From contig NC_087158.1 of NCBI RefSeq assembly GCF_035594125.1, positions 9,029,678 to 9,093,677 on the forward strand: a stretch of 64,000 bases of DNA, read 5' to 3'. Both the position numbers and the translations under genes were made by a program. Below, piece after piece: positions 34,880 through 46,762 of the stretch (position 1 is its first letter; every line of letters begins with the position of its first letter). The DNA is from Scylla paramamosain (taxonomy: Eukaryota; Arthropoda; Malacostraca; Decapoda; Portunidae). Below the pieces are notes generated by a model. It had not been told where the DNA came from and searched no databases. It saw only the letters and a program-made list of their open reading frames with translations.

Positions 34880-36638
34880 TTTATTTGCGTGAATACAACA
34901 AATCACTTTCACATATGAGCTCCCAAATGTAGTTTCCTATCATGTTTTCATTGAAGGATCCCTGATATCTCTGTGTTCAAGTCTCATTATATCTTGGTGG
35001 AAGTGCTCCCCTTGTTCCTCTGAATATGCTCTCATAATTTCTTGGAAGTTGTCAAGGTGAGCATCTAGGATATGGATCTTCAAGGACATTCTGCAGCCCA
35101 TCTCACCATAGCTTTTCACTAAAGCTTCAACCAATTCCATATAGTTATCAGCCTTGTTGTTGCTAAGAAAGCCCTGTACTACAGCAATGAAGCACTCCCA
35201 AGCTATTTTTCTCCTTTTCTGTGAGCTTCTGTAGAAATTCTGAGCACTCCATAATTTCCCTTACTTGTGGTCCAATGAAGATACCAGCTTTCATCTTTCA
35301 TCTGAAAGCTTAGGAAAGAAATCTTGAAGATATTTGAAGACAGCAGATTCCTTGTCAAGAGTTGTAACAAACTGTTTCATGAGAGCCAGGTTGATGTGCA
35401 GTGGAGGAAACAAAATCTTTTGAGGATTCACCAATGGCTCATGTTTGATATTATGTGCTCCCACTGTAGTGTCAGCCCTTGGAGGCCAGTGCTTTCTCTA
35501 GTAATGTGCTGCTCTGTCTCTACTGTCCCAAAGGCAAAAAAACAGGGATCCTTGGTAAAACCTCCTTGCAGTCCCATCAAGAAAGCCACCATCTTGAAGT
35601 CTCCAATAATTTTTCAGCCATACTTATTGAAGTTCAAAGTTTCCAGTAGAAGCTTTACACTGCTGTAGTCCTCCTTAAGATGCACATAATGAGTAAGAGA
35701 CAGAGATGGATACTTGTTATCATTGTGCAAAAGTACAGCTTTCAGGCTTTTGTAGGAGCTGTCAATGAAGAGTCTCCATTCATCTGCATTGCAAGCAATT
35801 CCAATAGCATCAAACAAGCCTGATACATAATTTCAGTAGCATAGCCTATCCTTCTTTGCAAAGAAGCTGGAGAAATGTTTGTGATGTTTTCTTTGGCTGG
35901 TCACATGCACACTGTCTTCAAGTAAATCCCATTCCTTCAGCCTTAAAATCAAAACCTCACCATTTGACTGTCAAACCAACATCTCTGATGAGGTCAAAGA
36001 GGTCTCTTTGGTTTGGATAGTAAGGATTCCTCCTAACTACAACTGTATCTGTGATGTCACAGTCTTCCTCTCGTTTAGCTCATCTTCTGACACTGTTTTC
36101 TTCTGACAGTTGACTTCTTTCTGGAGGAGCTGATACAGGAAGATCAGCACTGTGTGGTACTGGTGCAATGGAAGATGGAACGTCTGAATAGAAAACAGCA
36201 CGTGCATTTTTTCCAGATTGGCATTTGGAAGGATCCATCATGCAGAAAAAGCAGTCAGTTGAGTGATCAATAGGTTCACACCATATTCTAGGAACAGCAA
36301 ATTTCATGGCTCTGTTTTCCCCTCTATACCATCCTGTATAAGAACAATATGAGTTTCTATTAAACTAATTTTATTTTTATTCTTAATCCTTAACTAAACT
36401 TTACTCTTGAAAAACTAACAGCTATTTTACCTTCTAGTGTTCTCTTACAAGATTCACAGGCAAAATGAGGTGCCCAGGTCTTGCCTTGGTCCCCAACTGG
36501 TGCAGCAAAATATGATTTGTAAGCTTCACATATTTTTCCAGATGCAGTCACAGAGAAATTTTTTGGTCTTGTCTTGATGAATTGATCACATATGTAGCAG
36601 AATGCATCTGGAGAATGGTTGCAGTCTCTTGATGCCAT
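34880..36638 (-). pseudogene. Intron-containing pseudogene of a multicopy Cys-rich protein family
   Basis: Exon 1 (36,638-36,431): MASRDCNHSPDAFCYICDQF, a Cys-rich start with CYIC and CESC pairs. Intron 36,430-36,334 (97 bp): GTAAAA...ATACAG on the minus strand; the splice joins LEG and WYRGEN in frame. Exon 2 (36,333 to about 34,880) continues KFAVPRIWCEPIDH, CFFCMMDPSKC, then through stops and frameshifts NPYYPNQRDLFDLIRD, EWRLFIDSSYKSLKAVLL, PPLHINLALMKQFVTTLD, MSLKIHILDAHLDNFQE and YSEEQGEHFHQDI. I recognise this as a family repeated in many invertebrate genomes with the SEEQGERFHQDI-type motif. Its biochemical role is unknown to me; mobile-element origin is likely but unproven. Retention of the intron argues against a processed retrocopy. 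Confidence 0.7.
36334..36430 (-). other. Predicted 97-bp spliceosomal intron
   Basis: Donor GAAG|GTAAAAT and acceptor TATACAG|GATGG on the minus strand, phase 1, restoring a continuous conserved frame across the junction. TTAACTAAACT-like branch sequences and AT-rich body are typical. Confidence 0.7.
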
Positions 36639-36678
36639 TTCACCTCTTGTGATGTATTTTCTCAGGCAGCCAAATCAG

Positions 36679-36713
36679 AACTGATTGGTGGTCTGCAAGT
36701 CCCTAGTTTTATA
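36679..36713 (-). promoter_or_regulatory. Predicted core promoter: TATA box and arthropod initiator
   Basis: TATAAAA at 36,713-36,707 and TCAGTT at 36,684-36,679 on the minus strand. The initiator A (36,682) is 31 bases after the first T of the TATA box, the canonical spacing, and 44 bases before the predicted ATG at 36,638. A heat-shock-element-like cluster lies just upstream. Transcription start is inference. Confidence 0.65.
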
Positions 36714-36739
36714 TTGTCAAGCAGTACTCTAGATTATTC

Positions 36740-36990
36740 TTAGTCTTTCTAGAATGTGTTCCAGAATGTCTTCAATATTTCTAAAATATTCTTGAACCTA
36801 CTTTAGAATATTTTTAATCATTCTAGAAAATTCTTGTAGATTCTAGAAAATTCGTGATACTTCTTCATATTTCTACTGTATTCTAGAAAGTTCTAGAATA
36901 TTTTGGAAATGTTTACATTTACATTGAATAGAATGTTCTAAAATGTTCTTGAAACTTCTAAAAGTGTCTGGTACAACATTCTGGAAGATT
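36740..36990 (-). promoter_or_regulatory. Dense cluster of heat-shock-element-like motifs
   Basis: Nine copies of TTCNNGAA within about 240 bp: TTCTAGAA at 36,747, 36,821, 36,841, 36,881 and 36,891, TTCCAGAA at 36,759, TTCTTGAA at 36,789 and 36,946, TTCTGGAA at 36,979. There are also half-sites such as TTCTAAAA. Heat shock factor binds arrays of inverted nGAAn units. The cluster sits 60-300 bp upstream of the predicted TATA/Inr. HSF binding is inference; a TTCTAGAA-type satellite is the alternative. Confidence 0.6.
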
Positions 36991-37343
36991 TGAGATTTCT
37001 GAAATGTAAGCAAATTCTTATAAATATGAGAAATTTCTTGCTAGATCTGGTCAGTTCAAGAATGATCTTATTAAAATTAAAAATCTTAAGAACACTTTAT
37101 ATTCTTTATTTCATTGTTTTAACTTATTTGCAACATTCCAAAATCAATTAGATAAGCAATTCAGATTTCCAAACCAATAGTAACCAATACTGTAATGAAA
37201 TAGGGCAAAAAAGTAAAAGTTGTTCTAACTACAAAAACAAAGTTTTAGGATCAAAATAACTTTTTTCTATTTTGTTTAGATGGAAATAACTGGAAAATTA
37301 TGGTTTGTGGCCAAGGACAAAACAAAAGTGAAATTTTGTTACA
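36991..37343. other. AT-rich interval, nothing recognised
   Basis: No coding signal or structured repeat between the TTCNNGAA cluster and the MITE. Confidence 0.4.
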
Positions 37344-37345
37344 TA

Positions 37346-37820
37346 CAGTAAAATCCCTCTCTCATCCGGCATTCGAGTATCTGGCAGCTTCAGGTATCCG
37401 GCACATTTTTCCCCGAGCCTTAAAATCAATAAAAAAAATCAATGTGTACTCATAAAATCGATTAAAATTCCCACGCGAGGCATACTTTGTCCCCTCGCCA
37501 CCAGAGCGCACTGCTTCGCGCCATCCACGGCCCACTGCACTATGTTTACTCAGTGACTCAGTCCTGCATGTGCACTGTTTATCGCCTGACGCCTTCATCA
37601 TGATTAAAGTTGTAGAAAAGAGGAAGTGTGGTGTGCTTACACTTAAGCAGCTGATCAGATCAGCTGCTGATTAAGATCAGCTGATCTTTGTTATGGTAAG
37701 ATGTGTGAGTGTAGGGTGGTGATTGTGGACATAATTTCACTTCTATTCAAGTATCCGGCAATATTTAAGTATCCGGCATGTTGGCAGTCCCATTGATGTC
37801 GGATAAGAGGGATTTTACTG
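37346..37820 (+). mobile_element. Complete Tigger/pogo-type MITE with TA target duplication
   Basis: 475 bp. The left end CAGTAAAATCCCTCTCTCAT and the reverse complement of the right end (CAGTAAAATCCCTCTTATCC) are terminal inverted repeats of about 22 bp, flanked by TA (37,344-37,345; 37,821-37,822). TATCCGGCA words recur near both ends. The interior keeps a stub of a pogo-type transposase start, so this is probably an internal-deletion derivative. It contains CAGCTGATCAGATCAGCTG, a palindrome. Confidence 0.88.
37600..37674 (+). pseudogene. Stub of pogo/Tigger transposase N-terminus inside the MITE
   Basis: 24 codons, MIKVVEKRKCGVLTLKQ..., ending at TAA. The KRKxxVLTLKQ pattern matches the start of the CENP-B/pogo DNA-binding helix-turn-helix. 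The rest of the gene is deleted. Confidence 0.6.
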
Positions 37821-37892
37821 TAGTGTAATTTGTTTCTGTAAAACTAATGTTTGCTTTTTTGATAAAGTTATAAATAAATGTCTAAAGTCTGA

Positions 37893-38493
<601 letters not shown>

Positions 38494-38560
<67 letters not shown>
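38494..38560. repeat. (TC)n microsatellite
   Basis: TC run of about 67 bp. Confidence 0.97.
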
Positions 38561-38563
<3 letters not shown>

Positions 38564-38570
38564 ATTATTG

Positions 38571-38607
38571 AATAATAATAATAATGATAATAATAATAAT
38601 AATAATG

Positions 38608-38650
<43 letters not shown>

Positions 38651-38710
38651 TAATAATAATAATAATAATAACAACAACAGCAATAATATTAATATGTGTG
38701 TGTGTGTGTG
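38571..38710. repeat. (AAT)n with GAT interruptions, then (TG)n
   Basis: AAT repeats to about 38,671 with periodic GAT, a short ACA stretch, and TG at 38,695-38,710, abutting the gypsy copy 2 target site. Confidence 0.95.
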
Positions 38711-38718
38711 TTCCATAC

Positions 38719-39328
38719 TGCAACGAAACCCACCTTTTGTCCTCGGTCTCGTTACTCCCTGGCCTCAGTACCCTGGCCAGCCCAGTTTGTTGTGTGTGCA
38801 TGGTGGTGATGGTCCTTATCTCTAGTGACAAAGTGACCCGTAACTCACCTCTTTCTTTGCATGAATCACCTCGCCAACTGGCCTCGCTCCCAGTGTCCTC
38901 GTCCTCACCCGCCTGCCACCCTTTGTTCCCCACCAGGCTGGTTAAATAAACAATGTCTTTTCAATTTCCATGTATCCTACTGCGAGTTCATGCCCCCCCC
39001 CCCCATGGATCACTTGCCAACCCTTGAAAGAGTTCTTGAAGGAGCACGAACTGCTTACAAAACTTTCGGGCGACTCAAATCGGAGCGCAAGTTCACTCGC
39101 TGCCGCTGTGGGTGCCTTACTGCCCACCACCGCCGGCTTTGTCTGCCTGCCTGCCGCGTCCCCTTGCTGCCCCTCATGCCACTTGCAATCAAGATCCAGC
39201 TCTTGACCACGTGACTTCCATGGCCAATCAGCTGCTGGGGGGCCTATCACACGATCTGGGATGGTAGGAAACTTGCTCCCACGTGTTGAAACAGCAGTAA
39301 GGAGGCGAAAATGGCTGCTGTTGCTACA
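38719..39328 (-). repeat. Ty3/gypsy copy 2, 3' LTR
   Basis: 610 bp, TGCAAC...TGCTACA on the plus strand, preceded by ATAC (38,715-38,718). Partner of 51,974-52,598. It contains CCAATCAG and a C13 run. The LTR sequence differs from that of gypsy copy 1 although the coding regions are homologous. Confidence 0.9.
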
Positions 39329-41096
39329 CTACCCCTCCTGTGGAAAGACTGAGCGTTCTCGCTCCCTAACTCCTTACACTCTACAGCATGGAACAAATAA
39401 ATATGACATTCCAAAATCAAACTAAAAACTTCAAATTCTGGTACTAAACAAAAACTTTCATTCTGTAGGCAAACAAACTAAACATATTCCTTACTCCACG
39501 CTGAAGGGTGTCGCTCTCGCCTAGGCCTCCCTATCACAGGCCCAACGTTGGCGACTGCCAGTGCCCCGTCCAAGGGACACAGATCTTCTATTCCTTCGTT
39601 TTCCTCCATCATGATAGGGTCGCCCTCTCCCAGGATCTCTTCTTCATCTAGGTTCTGCTCCTCATCCTCCTCCTCGTCACTGCTCAATTGAGCAGCTTGC
39701 TCTCCCCCAGGAGAAGTCCCCAGGGCCATGGTACCTCCAGAGCCTGTCAGCGTGCACCACCAATGCACGCTTCTGTGGCCCAAGGCATATCCTGAAGGTG
39801 ACGTTGGAGATTACCTTTTCTATGGTATATGGTCCCTCCCACGGACTTTGGAGTTTTGGCGACAATCCCTTCTTTTTCACCGTGGGTTATACAGCCAGAC
39901 TTGATCTCCTTCACTAAACGGAGGTGACGTGGCCCGGCGATCATACCGATCCTTCATCGCCTCACCTGACACCTTCAGGTTATGCCTCACCTGATGGTGC
40001 CCTTCCCATAGGCAATCCTGGAGGGTAGTCGCATATGGAGTGGCTGTTGTGGGCATGCTCTCATCTGGCGGCCTACCAGTAACGAGATCCATCGGCAGCC
40101 GTGGCTCTCGCCCACATATCAGCCAGGCTGGCGTATACCCAGTCACCTCATGTTCTGCTGAACGATAGGCCATGAGGAGCATGGGGATTTTCAAGTCCCA
40201 ATCCTCCTGCCACTCCTAGCAATACTTCGCTAACTCCTGGCCCACCATACTGTTGTAACATTCCACCATGCTATCCAACTGCGGCCGCAGTGGCATGGTG
40301 TGAGTTTTCTTGATGCCTAGCAACTGACAGCACTCCCTAAACACTGCCTATTCAAACTCCCATCCTTGATCGGAGTGCAACTCGTGCAGCACACCACACC
40401 TAGCAAAGAACTCATCCACCAACACTCCTGTCACGGTGGCAGCCTCATCGTTCGGCAGAGGGTACGATTCAGGCCATTTTGTAAAATAGTCCATAGCTAC
40501 ACACACAAACCTGTTTCCCCAGAATATCCACTGCTACCCTCTCCATAGGTGCCCCTACCTGGTACACTTGTAAGGGAGCAACTGTTCTTCTCCTGGGGCT
40601 CATTTTTGCACAGCACACATCACAAACTTTGCACCACTCACACACGTCCTTTTGCATGCCTACCCAGTACACACGTTGCTTCAATCGCCCTAATATTTTC
40701 CTCACACCAAAGTGTCCACCTGCACTTCCTCCATGGGCCTCACGCCCCAACTCTACCCACATTTTCACCAGGACAACTGTTTGCCAGAAGGCTACATTAC
40801 TATCACAAGACTCCCACTGCTGCTGCAGCACATTCTCACACAACCGCAGCACTGACCATTGTTGTCACAATGCCTTTGTCACAGGGCTTAATGCTGCCAC
40901 ACTTTCCCACGGCGGTTTTTCATTGCCTTCCTCACACAAGGTAACTATGGGCCCAATATCAGCCTCCTCTCACTGGGCATGTCTGAGGCCCTCTCCCCAC
41001 ATAGCGGCACTGGTGAGAATGGCAGCCTTCACACTCACGGGCTCAGTATCATGTCAGCTGCAATGCTTACAGTCACTGTCGCATGGATGGCGACTC

Positions 41097-41264
41097 AGGC
41101 TGTCCGCATTGTTGTGCATTTTCCCTGGCCGATACTTGATGTGATAGTCATGTTGCTCCAGCTTACCAACCCAGCAACTTAGGCTGTCCGCATTGTTGTG
41201 CATTTTCCCTGGCTGATACTCGATGTGATAATCATGCTGCTCCAACTTACCAACCCACCTGACA
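41097..41264. repeat. 84-bp (28-codon) tandem duplication in gypsy copy 2 pol
   Basis: AGGCTGTCCGCATTGTTGTG starts at 41,097 and 41,181; the unit encodes WVGKLEQHDYHI..PGKMHNNADSLS twice. Copy 1 has one unit. Confidence 0.92.
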
Positions 41265-42576
41265 AGCTGTCCCTCTGGGTTCTTGAGGGTTTTGAGCCAC
41301 CACAGAGCAGCATATCAGTCCTTATTTTGAACTTAGCCCCATACAAGTATGGGTGCAAGTGATCGAGAGCCATTATCACTACCAGCAAATCCTTACGAGT
41401 GACGCAATAGTTCCTCTCCGGTGCTGAGAATTTTTTGCTGAAATAGGAGACGACCCACTCCTGTCCATCCTTTTCCTGAAACAGGACAGCCCCCACTCCC
41501 TTGGCACGTATGTCCAGAACATACGGCTTAGATGAGTCAGGATATGGCAAGACAGAGGCATTGACAAGAACCTCCTTCAACTCATCAAAAGCATGTTGAC
41601 AGTCCTCAGTTCACTGAAAACAAGCCCCTTTTCGAGTTAGGTGGTGGAGCGGCATCGCAATTTGTGCAAACCCCTTCACAAATCGCCAGTAATAGGTGCA
41701 CAGTCCTATAAATCCCAGCACTTCTGTTACATTCCGCGATACTGGCCACTCTCTCACTGACCCCACCTTCCCTGGGTCCGTCTTTACCCATTCGCTACTG
41801 ACTATGTGTCTGAGAAACAGCACTTCCCTCAGGAAGAGGCAGCATTTTTTTGGGCTCAGTTTCAGATTAGCCACCCTGAACCTGTCCAGCACTGTTTTCA
41901 GCCTCTCCAGAGCCCACTTGAACGAGCTACTATACACTAACACGTCGTCTAAGTATACCAGGGCACTTTTCCATAAGGGTCCATCCAACACACACTCCAT
42001 CAAACGCTCGAAGGTAGCCGGGGCATTCACAAGTCCAAAACTCATTATCTTGAACTGGAACAGTCCCTGCCCATAAGAGAAGGCTGTCTTTTCCTTGTCC
42101 TCCTTGGCCATTTCCACCTGGTGATACCCGGACTTCAAGTCCAAGGTGGAGAACCACTGGGGCCCTGTGAGAGCGTCTAGCTTGTCCTCTACTCTCAGTA
42201 ATGGGTAAGAGTCCTTCGCTGTCACTGCGTTAAGTCCCCGGTAATCCACACAACACCTTGTGGAACTGTCTTTCTTCTTAACTAGCACCACAACGGCACT
42301 CCACAGGCTACATGATTTTTCTATTACAACCTGCGTGCACAGTTCCTCCACAGCCTTTTCTACCTCAATCCTCCAAGCCGGCGCGATCCTCCAGGGAGGC
42401 AGCTTGACTAGCCTGCTATCCCCTGGGTGAATATGGCGCTTTACCAGGCTGGTCCGGCCTAGGTCATGGTTACCCTTCGAGAAAACATCCGCATATTGAG
42501 TCAACACTTCCTTCACCTCGTTAGCCTGCTCCCCTGACAGGCATACCGAACTCTGCTGCAATAAATCCTGCAGATG

Positions 42577-42581
42577 AGGTG
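42577..42581 (+). repeat. Target-site duplication of the non-coding LTR element (left)
   Basis: AGGTG before the 5' LTR and again at 49,849-49,853. Copy 1 of gypsy shows the empty site GATGAGGTGGAAC. Confidence 0.9.
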
Positions 42582-43211
42582 TGTAGCTGCCGTATATGTA
42601 CAACTTACACGATGGCTAGAGATACGCATATACGTACATTGTAATGTGACATTTTATGTTTTATTTTGTTAGCGTTATATTATTTGTAGCAACTGATTGT
42701 TATACATGAGCAGTGTATGGCGCGCCTGCGCACCGGCACAACAGAGTGAGAGGGGAATGTAAGGCTGAGGGGACGCGTTGAACTTGCCCTCTCAGCTATT
42801 TCTCTTGCCGAAGGGTCAGTTGTTGTGACGTGAGTGTTGATAACATACCTACAGCATAATGAACATCATAGGCTGTAGGGGCCCAGCAGCGTCACTTTAG
42901 GGGACCAGCAGCGTCTCCAAAGCCACTTCACGACAGTCATGCCTACACGTCAGACGTGTCTCGGGAGGCGCAGAGAGTAAATCCCGGTAAATCCCCGAGT
43001 TCTCAACCCAGTAAATCCCCAAGTGTAATTCCTTGCATACAACCAAGAGGATGCCTGTTCCCCGCACTGTGTATGTATTCATCATAGTATTAGATAACAG
43101 ATACTTATGAAACCATGAGGATTTAATGATGTGTGTCAACATAATTATAGTAATTAGATACTTCCGTAATTGTGTGTTACGTAAAAGTGAGGATTTAGCG
43201 ATGTGTGTTAA
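42582..43211 (+). repeat. Non-coding LTR element, 5' LTR (right end missing)
   Basis: Matches the first ~610 bp of the 3' LTR (48,944-49,555), starting TGTAGCTGCCGTATATGTAC. It has a 22-bp extra repeat (CAGCAGCGTCACTTTAGGGG region) near 42,890. The similarity stops at GTGTGTTAA, where minisatellite begins; the last ~290 bp of the LTR are absent. Confidence 0.85.
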
Positions 43212-43442
43212 GCACTATCAGGGAGTGTGCTTGTGTGTTGGCAGACACCAGACACCATCAGGAAGGGAGTTTGTGAACTTGCAGGGATCAGACACCATCA
43301 AGGAGAGCTGGTGTGCTTACAGAGACCAGACACCATCAGGAAGTGAGCGTGTGTGCTTGCAGGGATCAGGCACCATCAAGGTGTGAGCTTGTGTGCTTGC
43401 AAGGAGTGGACACGATCAGGAAGTAAGCTTGTGTGCTTGTGT
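43212..43442 (+). repeat. 40-bp minisatellite, left block
   Basis: Five to six diverged units of the type CAGACACCATCAGGAAGTGA plus GCTTGTGTGCTTGCAGGGAT. They are interrupted on the right by the LINE and continue beyond it at 46,763. Confidence 0.9.
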
Positions 43443-46400
43443 GCTCCTCCTCTCGAGGAGGAGGCAGTAGACACCTGCCGAAACGATAATTACTCCCAGT
43501 GAGGTCTAAAGCACTGTTCAGGGGTTGCTGTGAACTTATCATTAAACCCAGCTGTGACCTCACTGAACGTTTCCCTTTGTGTCTCACAACACAAGGGGGC
43601 GGTCACAGCCTGCCCTCTAAAGACAACTCTCTTCCTCCACACAAAATTACAAGCACCTAATAACACACACACCCTTCACTCAAAAATTTTAAAATCATCA
43701 TGGTGACTCCTACACCAGCCTCGGAGTCCCCATCTGGAGAGGGGACCATAAATGTCCCCAGGTCGGACTGCCTTTCTGTCGACGACCCTAAGTGTCTTGA
43801 CACCCCACTCAACTTTTTCTTCATTAACTTCTGCAACATTCGCGGTCTAAGATCTAATTTTTCAATCTGTAGAACACCACCTCTCCTCTTCTAAACCTCA
43901 TCTTCTTTTCCTCACTGAAACTCAGGTGTCTGAGGCAACTGACAGTAGCCCCTTTTCTGTTCCCTCCTACTTTCTCTATCCTCATTTTCGATCCAAAGCT
44001 GGATGCTGCGTTTATGTGCACAATGACTTAACCTGCTCTCGTGCCCACGCTCTTGAATCTTCCAAGTTTTCCACCTTCCGGCTACGACTACAGAGTCATT
44101 CTCATACTAAATTTATCTGTGCTGTATACCTCTCACCTAACTCCTCTGACTATAGGAAATTCTTTGACTACTTAACTTCCAAAGTGGAGCACATTCTGAC
44201 TCTCTTCCCTTTTGCAGAGATCTCCATTCTTGGAGACTTCAATGCTTTGGCTTTCCTCTCCCTTCACTGACCATCCTGGTGAACTAGCCTACAACTTTGC
44301 TATCCTCTATGACCTAGAGCAATTGGTGCAACACCCTACTCGTATTCCTGACCGTCTTGAAGATACGCCCAACATTCTTGACCTTTTCCTGACCTCTAAT
44401 CCTTCTGCTTATGCTTTCAAACTTTCTACTCCGTTAGGCTTCTCCAATCACAATCTCATATCTTTATCTTGTCCTATCACTCCAATCCCTCCTCAGGATC
44501 CCCCTAAGCGAAGGTGCCTCTGGCGTTTTGCCTCTGCTAGTTGGGGGGACCTGAGGAGGTATTTTGCCGATTTTCCTTGGAATGACTACTGCTCCCGTGT
44601 CAGAGACCCGTCTTTATGTGCTGAGCGCATAACAGAGGTGATAGTGTCTGGCATGGAGGCATACATTCCTCACTCTTTTTCTCGTCCTAAACCTTCTAAA
44701 TCTTGGTTTAACACAGCTTATTCTCGTGCTATACATGATAGAGAGGTGGCCCACAAAAGGTACTTAAGCCTTCCATCACCAGAATCTCATGCACTTTATA
44801 TCTCTGCCCAGAACCATGCCAAGTCTGTTCTCCAACTAGCCAAAAACTCCTTCATTAACAGAAAATGTCAAAACCTTTCAAGATCTAACTCCCCTCGTGA
44901 TTTCTGGCATCTAGCCAAAAATATCTCCAATAACTTTGCTTCTTCTTCTTTCCCTCCTCTATTTCAACCAGATGGCACCACTGCTATCACATCTATTTCT
45001 AAAGCTGAACTCTTTGCTCAAACCTTTGCTAAAAACCCTACCTTGGACGATTCTGAGCTTGTTCCTCCCTCTCCTCCACCCTCTGACTACTTCATGCCAC
45101 CTATTAAAATTCTTCGCAATGATGTTTTCCATGCCCTCGCTGGCGTAAACCCTCGGAAGGCTTATGGACCTGATGGGGTCCCTCCTATTGTTCTCCGAAA
45201 CTGTGCCTCCGTGCTAGCACCTTGCCTAGTCAAACTCTTTCAGCTCTGTCTGTCAACATCTACCTTTCCTTCTTGCTGGAAGTTTGCCTACATTCAACCT
45301 GTTCCTAAAAAGGGTGACCGTTCTAATCCCTCAAACTACCGTCCTATTGCTTTAATTTCCTGCCTATCTAAAGTTTTTGAGTCTATCCTCAACAGGAAGA
45401 TTCTTAAACATCTATCACTTCACAACCTTCTATATGATCGCCAGTATGGGTTCCGTCAAGGCCGCTCTACTGGTGATCTTCTGGCTTTCCTTACTGAGTC
45501 TTGGTCATCCTCTTTTAGAGATTTTGGTGAAACTTTTGCTGTTGCCTTGGACATATCAAAAGCTTTTGATAGAGTCTGGCACAAAGCTTTGATTTCCAAA
45601 CTACCCTCCTAGGGTTTCTATCCTTCTCTCTGTAACTTCATCTCAAGTTTCCTTTCTGACCGTTCTATTGCTGCTGTGGTAGACGGTCACTGTTCTTCTC
45701 CTAAATTTATTAACACTGGTGTTCCTCAGGGTTCTGTCCTGTCACCCACTCTCTTCTTATTATTCATTAATGATCTTCTAAATCAAACTTCTTGTCCTAT
45801 CCACTCCTACGCTGATGATACCACCCTGCATTTTTCCACGTCTTTTCATAGACGTCCAACCCTTCAGGAGGTAAACATATCACACAGGGAAGCCACAGAA
45901 CGCCTGACTTCTGATCTTTCTAAAATTTCTGATTGGGGCAGAGCAAACTTGGTATTGTTTAATGCCTCAAAAACTCAATTCCTCCATCTATCAACTCGAC
46001 ACAACCTTCCAGACAACTATCCCCTCTTCTTCAATGACACTGAAATGTCCCCCTCTTCTACACTGAACATCCTCGGTCTGTCCTTTACTTATAATCTGAA
46101 CTGGAAACTTCACATCTCATCTCTAGCTAAAACAGCTTCTATGAAGTTAGGTGTTCTGAGACGTCTCCGCCAGTTTTTCTCACCCCCCCCCCCAGCTGCT
46201 AACTCTATACAAGGGCCTTATCCGTCCATGTATAGAGTATGCTTCACATGTCTGGGGGGGTTCCACTCATACTGCTCTTCTAGACAGGGTGGAATCAAAA
46301 GCTTTTCGTCTCATCAACTCCTCTCCTCTAACTGACTGACTTCAGCCTCTCTCTCACCGCCGCAATGTTGCATATCTAGCTGTCTTCTACCGCTATTTTC

Positions 46401-46762
46401 ATGCTAACTGCTCTTCTGATCTTGCTAACTGCATGCCTCCCCTCCTTCCACGGCCTCGTTGTACAAGACTTTCTTCTTTCTCTTACCTCTATTCTGTCCA
46501 CCTCTCTAACGCAAGAGTTAACCAGTATTCTCAATCATTCATCCCTTTCTCTGGTAAACTCTGGAACTCCCTGCCTGCTTCTGTATTTCCACCTTCCTAT
46601 GACTTGAATTCCTTCAAGAGGGAGGTTTCAAGACACTTATCCATCAATTTTTTGACCACTGCTTTGACCCTTTTATGGGACTGGCATTTCAGTGGGCATT
46701 TTTTTTTTATTAGATTTTTGTTGCCCTTGGCCAGTGTCCTTCCTACATAAAAAAAAAAAAAG
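43443..46762 (+). pseudogene. Jockey/CR1-like LINE (endonuclease-RT), inserted in the minisatellite
   Basis: An untranslated 5' part (43,443-43,699) is followed by ATG at 43,700. Endonuclease: [32 protein letters not shown] and FSNHNLISL over 43,820-44,470, with frameshifts near 43,880 and 44,265. RT: 44,212-45,612 contains [47 protein letters not shown] and [17 protein letters not shown], ending at a TAG. The frame then resumes with NTGVPQGSVLSPTLFLLFIN, SYADDTTLHF and LGLSFTYNLNWKLH to 46,335. A C-run (46,186) shifts the C-terminal region. It ends in A-rich sequence and A13 before 46,762. It is not active as read but is much better preserved than the LINE at 12.8-15.4 kb. Its 3' end is also found at 14,561-14,982. 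Confidence 0.88.

Larger units (their letters stand above)
39480..42581 (-). pseudogene. Ty3/gypsy pol, copy 2, RT to integrase part
   Basis: Colinear with copy 1 pol from HLQDLLQQSSVCLSGEQ onward. RT motifs STLDLKSGYHQ, FGLVNAPATF and LVYLDDVLVY are intact in the 41,611-42,581 frame, which ends at a stop after GACFQ. RNase H (LSYFSKKFSAPERNYCVTRK region) follows with frameshifts. An 84-bp in-frame tandem duplication lies at the RNase H/integrase linker. The integrase loses about 20 bp after VAVDILG, has a stop in the DQGWEF region and reads MVECYN in the Glu block. The C-terminal GPY/F-like WEGPYTIEKV lies at 39,800-39,850. It is dead by many lesions. Confidence 0.9.
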
